Of a stretch of DNA of 64,000 nucleotides, positions 62,702 to 64,000 are shown piece after piece. How positions within the stretch are numbered: the stretch's first letter is position 1; the number at the start of each line of letters is the position of its first letter. The stretch comes from Chloroflexota bacterium (GTDB taxonomy: Bacteria > Chloroflexota > Anaerolineae > Anaerolineales > E44-bin32). Below the pieces are notes generated by a model, which had not been told where the DNA came from, made no database searches, and saw nothing but the letters and a program-made list of their open reading frames with translations. Position numbers and translations under genes: made by a program. Where the stretch lies: positions 1-64,000 of the forward strand of contig JADFRQ010000010.1 of the NCBI GenBank assembly GCA_022561215.1. The letters are read 5' to 3'.

Positions 62702-62911
62702 TCGCGAGTGCTGCAGAAATTGATCGCCTGCATTTGTTTCCTTCTTAAATGATCATCTAAACCGCGTTACTCATCATGGGCAACCCCCGTTATGCCGCGC
62801 ATTGCATCGTCGACTGCAAAACCGTATTCAAAAGCATTTTCCCTGGAAATGACCGAGATCATGATTACGGTGCTGGTAAATTCAGCGCAAGCAACGAATG
62901 CGGCGCGGGCG

Positions 62912-63766
62912 CTATACAAAGGTATTCAATATTGTTCGCACCTGGCCAAGATAGGATAGGCCAAAAAGATTTACGTGATTGAGCAAGTGGTAGAGGTTGT
63001 AGATCGGAAATCGCTCCTTCCATCCCGAGGTGAGGGGATTCGCTTCCGTGTAAGCGGCGTAAAATTCATCCGAAAATCCACCAAAAAGATCTGTCATTGC
63101 TAAATCCGCTTCTGCCCACCCGAAGTGTACGGCGGGGTCGATCAATGCGGGATTGCCCTGCGAATCCGCAATTAGGTTCCCAGTCCAAAGATCCCCATGC
63201 AGGAGTGAAGCCGGCTGTTCCGGAATGAGCTGGTTCAGCTTGCCAATTAACCGCTCGATACGATCCATATCCTGGCTACTCAAGTAGCCTTTTTTGAGGC
63301 CAAGTTCAGCCTGCTTGCCCAATCGATTTTGTCCGAAAAATAAATATCCGTCGTCCTCCCAGGTGTTATCCTGAGCAGTGCTTCCGATATAGTTATTGTT
63401 GTCAAAGCCAAATCGGGACTTCCTGTTCTTATGCAGCTCGGCTAGCTGATGGGCAAAGGATTGCCAATAGCCGGTCGCTCGTCGGGCAGGAGCGAGATCT
63501 TCGAGCAGGAGAAAGTTATTGCCGTGCAGGAGGGGTTCTGGAACGCGCGGGCCGTTTTCGACGTGCAGTGCCATAAGCCCTTCGTATTCTCGCAGGAACA
63601 TATCTTCAGCACTGGTCTCATTTTGCTTCAAGAAAAATGTGTCGCCTGTCGATGTGACCACCCTCGAGCCATTGTTGATGCATCCCCCGCCTATCGAGTC
63701 TGTACTTATGATATCGCCAGAGTTGTTAGCTCGAATAAATGTTCGCACTGCATGAGGGATGGTCAC
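62912..63766 (-). CDS. fructosamine kinase family protein
   Basis: LLLEDLAPA, SLLHGDLWTGNLIADSQGNPALIDPAVHFGWAEADLAMTDLFGGF. Confidence 0.93.
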   Translation of the reverse strand: MTIPHAVRTFIRANNSGDIISTDSIGGGCINNGSRVVTSTGDTFFLKQNETSAEDMFLREYEGLMALHVENGPRVPEPLLHGNNFLLLEDLAPARRATGYWQSFAHQLAELHKNRKSRFGFDNNNYIGSTAQDNTWEDDGYLFFGQNRLGKQAELGLKKGYLSSQDMDRIERLIGKLNQLIPEQPASLLHGDLWTGNLIADSQGNPALIDPAVHFGWAEADLAMTDLFGGFSDEFYAAYTEANPLTSGWKERFPIYNLYHLLNHVNLFGLSYLGQVRTILNTFV

Positions 63767-64000
63767 AAATTCCCCTTGGAAAACTCCTCTAATATGCCAC
63801 GTACGCCGCGTTCAACGATCTGATAGGTTCGTTCAAAGCCTTCCGGACCGTCGTAGTATGGATCCGGAACATCTTCACTGCCCCCTGCTTGGGGATCAAA
63901 ATCTCGAAATAACCGAATTTTGGCATTTTGCTCATCGGATTGCGCCAGCCGGCGCAGGTCGTCATAATTGCTTTTATCCATCGCCAGGATCAGATCAAAA
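63763..64000 (-). CDS. low molecular weight protein-tyrosine-phosphatase, C-terminal part (truncated by window edge)
   Basis: FDLILAMDKSNYDDLRRLA, DVPDPYYDGPEGFERTYQIVERG. Confidence 0.9.
   Translation of the reverse strand, partial: FDLILAMDKSNYDDLRRLAQSDEQNAKIRLFRDFDPQAGGSEDVPDPYYDGPEGFERTYQIVERGVRGILEEFSKGNL

Overview
The window looks like chromosomal DNA from a Chloroflexota-type bacterium; this lineage call is an inference from gene content, with no search run. It carries about 50 protein-coding genes, one tRNA-Glu(TTC), and no rRNA, CRISPR array, transposase or prophage that I can support. Main blocks: (1) a propionyl-CoA carboxylase / methylmalonyl-CoA mutase operon with an embedded CYTH protein (2.4-8.4 kb); (2) gatCAB (12.1-15.5 kb); (3) acyl-CoA metabolism, HIT protein and birA (17.5-21.1 kb); (4) gyrA (24.2-26.6 kb); (5) murI, rplS, NUDIX and LysM genes; (6) a DUF35 / thiolase / HMG-CoA synthase / HMG-CoA reductase cluster (31.4-35.4 kb); (7) histidine kinases and response regulators (35.6-40.9 kb); (8) a CarH/LitR-like MerR-B12 regulator with a TIGR01777 epimerase (41.1-43.3 kb); (9) a dnaB - dnaD-like - double-AAA+ helicase-loader cluster (44.8-48.3 kb); (10) comM, two COG1233-type FAD oxidoreductases and a GcvT-like gene (52.4-58.3 kb); (11) SatD and a neighbouring membrane protein. 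Signals not explained by ordinary annotation: a 168-bp MITE-like repeat with perfect or near-perfect inverted termini (two full copies plus degenerate ones), one copy sitting in a degenerate 42-bp tandem array; a frameshifted relic of the comM 3' end about 4.8 kb from the intact gene; two otherwise well-preserved genes each cut by one in-frame stop (TAG, TGA) plus a decayed receiver domain; an overlooked 59-codon basic ORF; and an 11-bp perfect hairpin at the predicted 5' end of the gyrA transcript.
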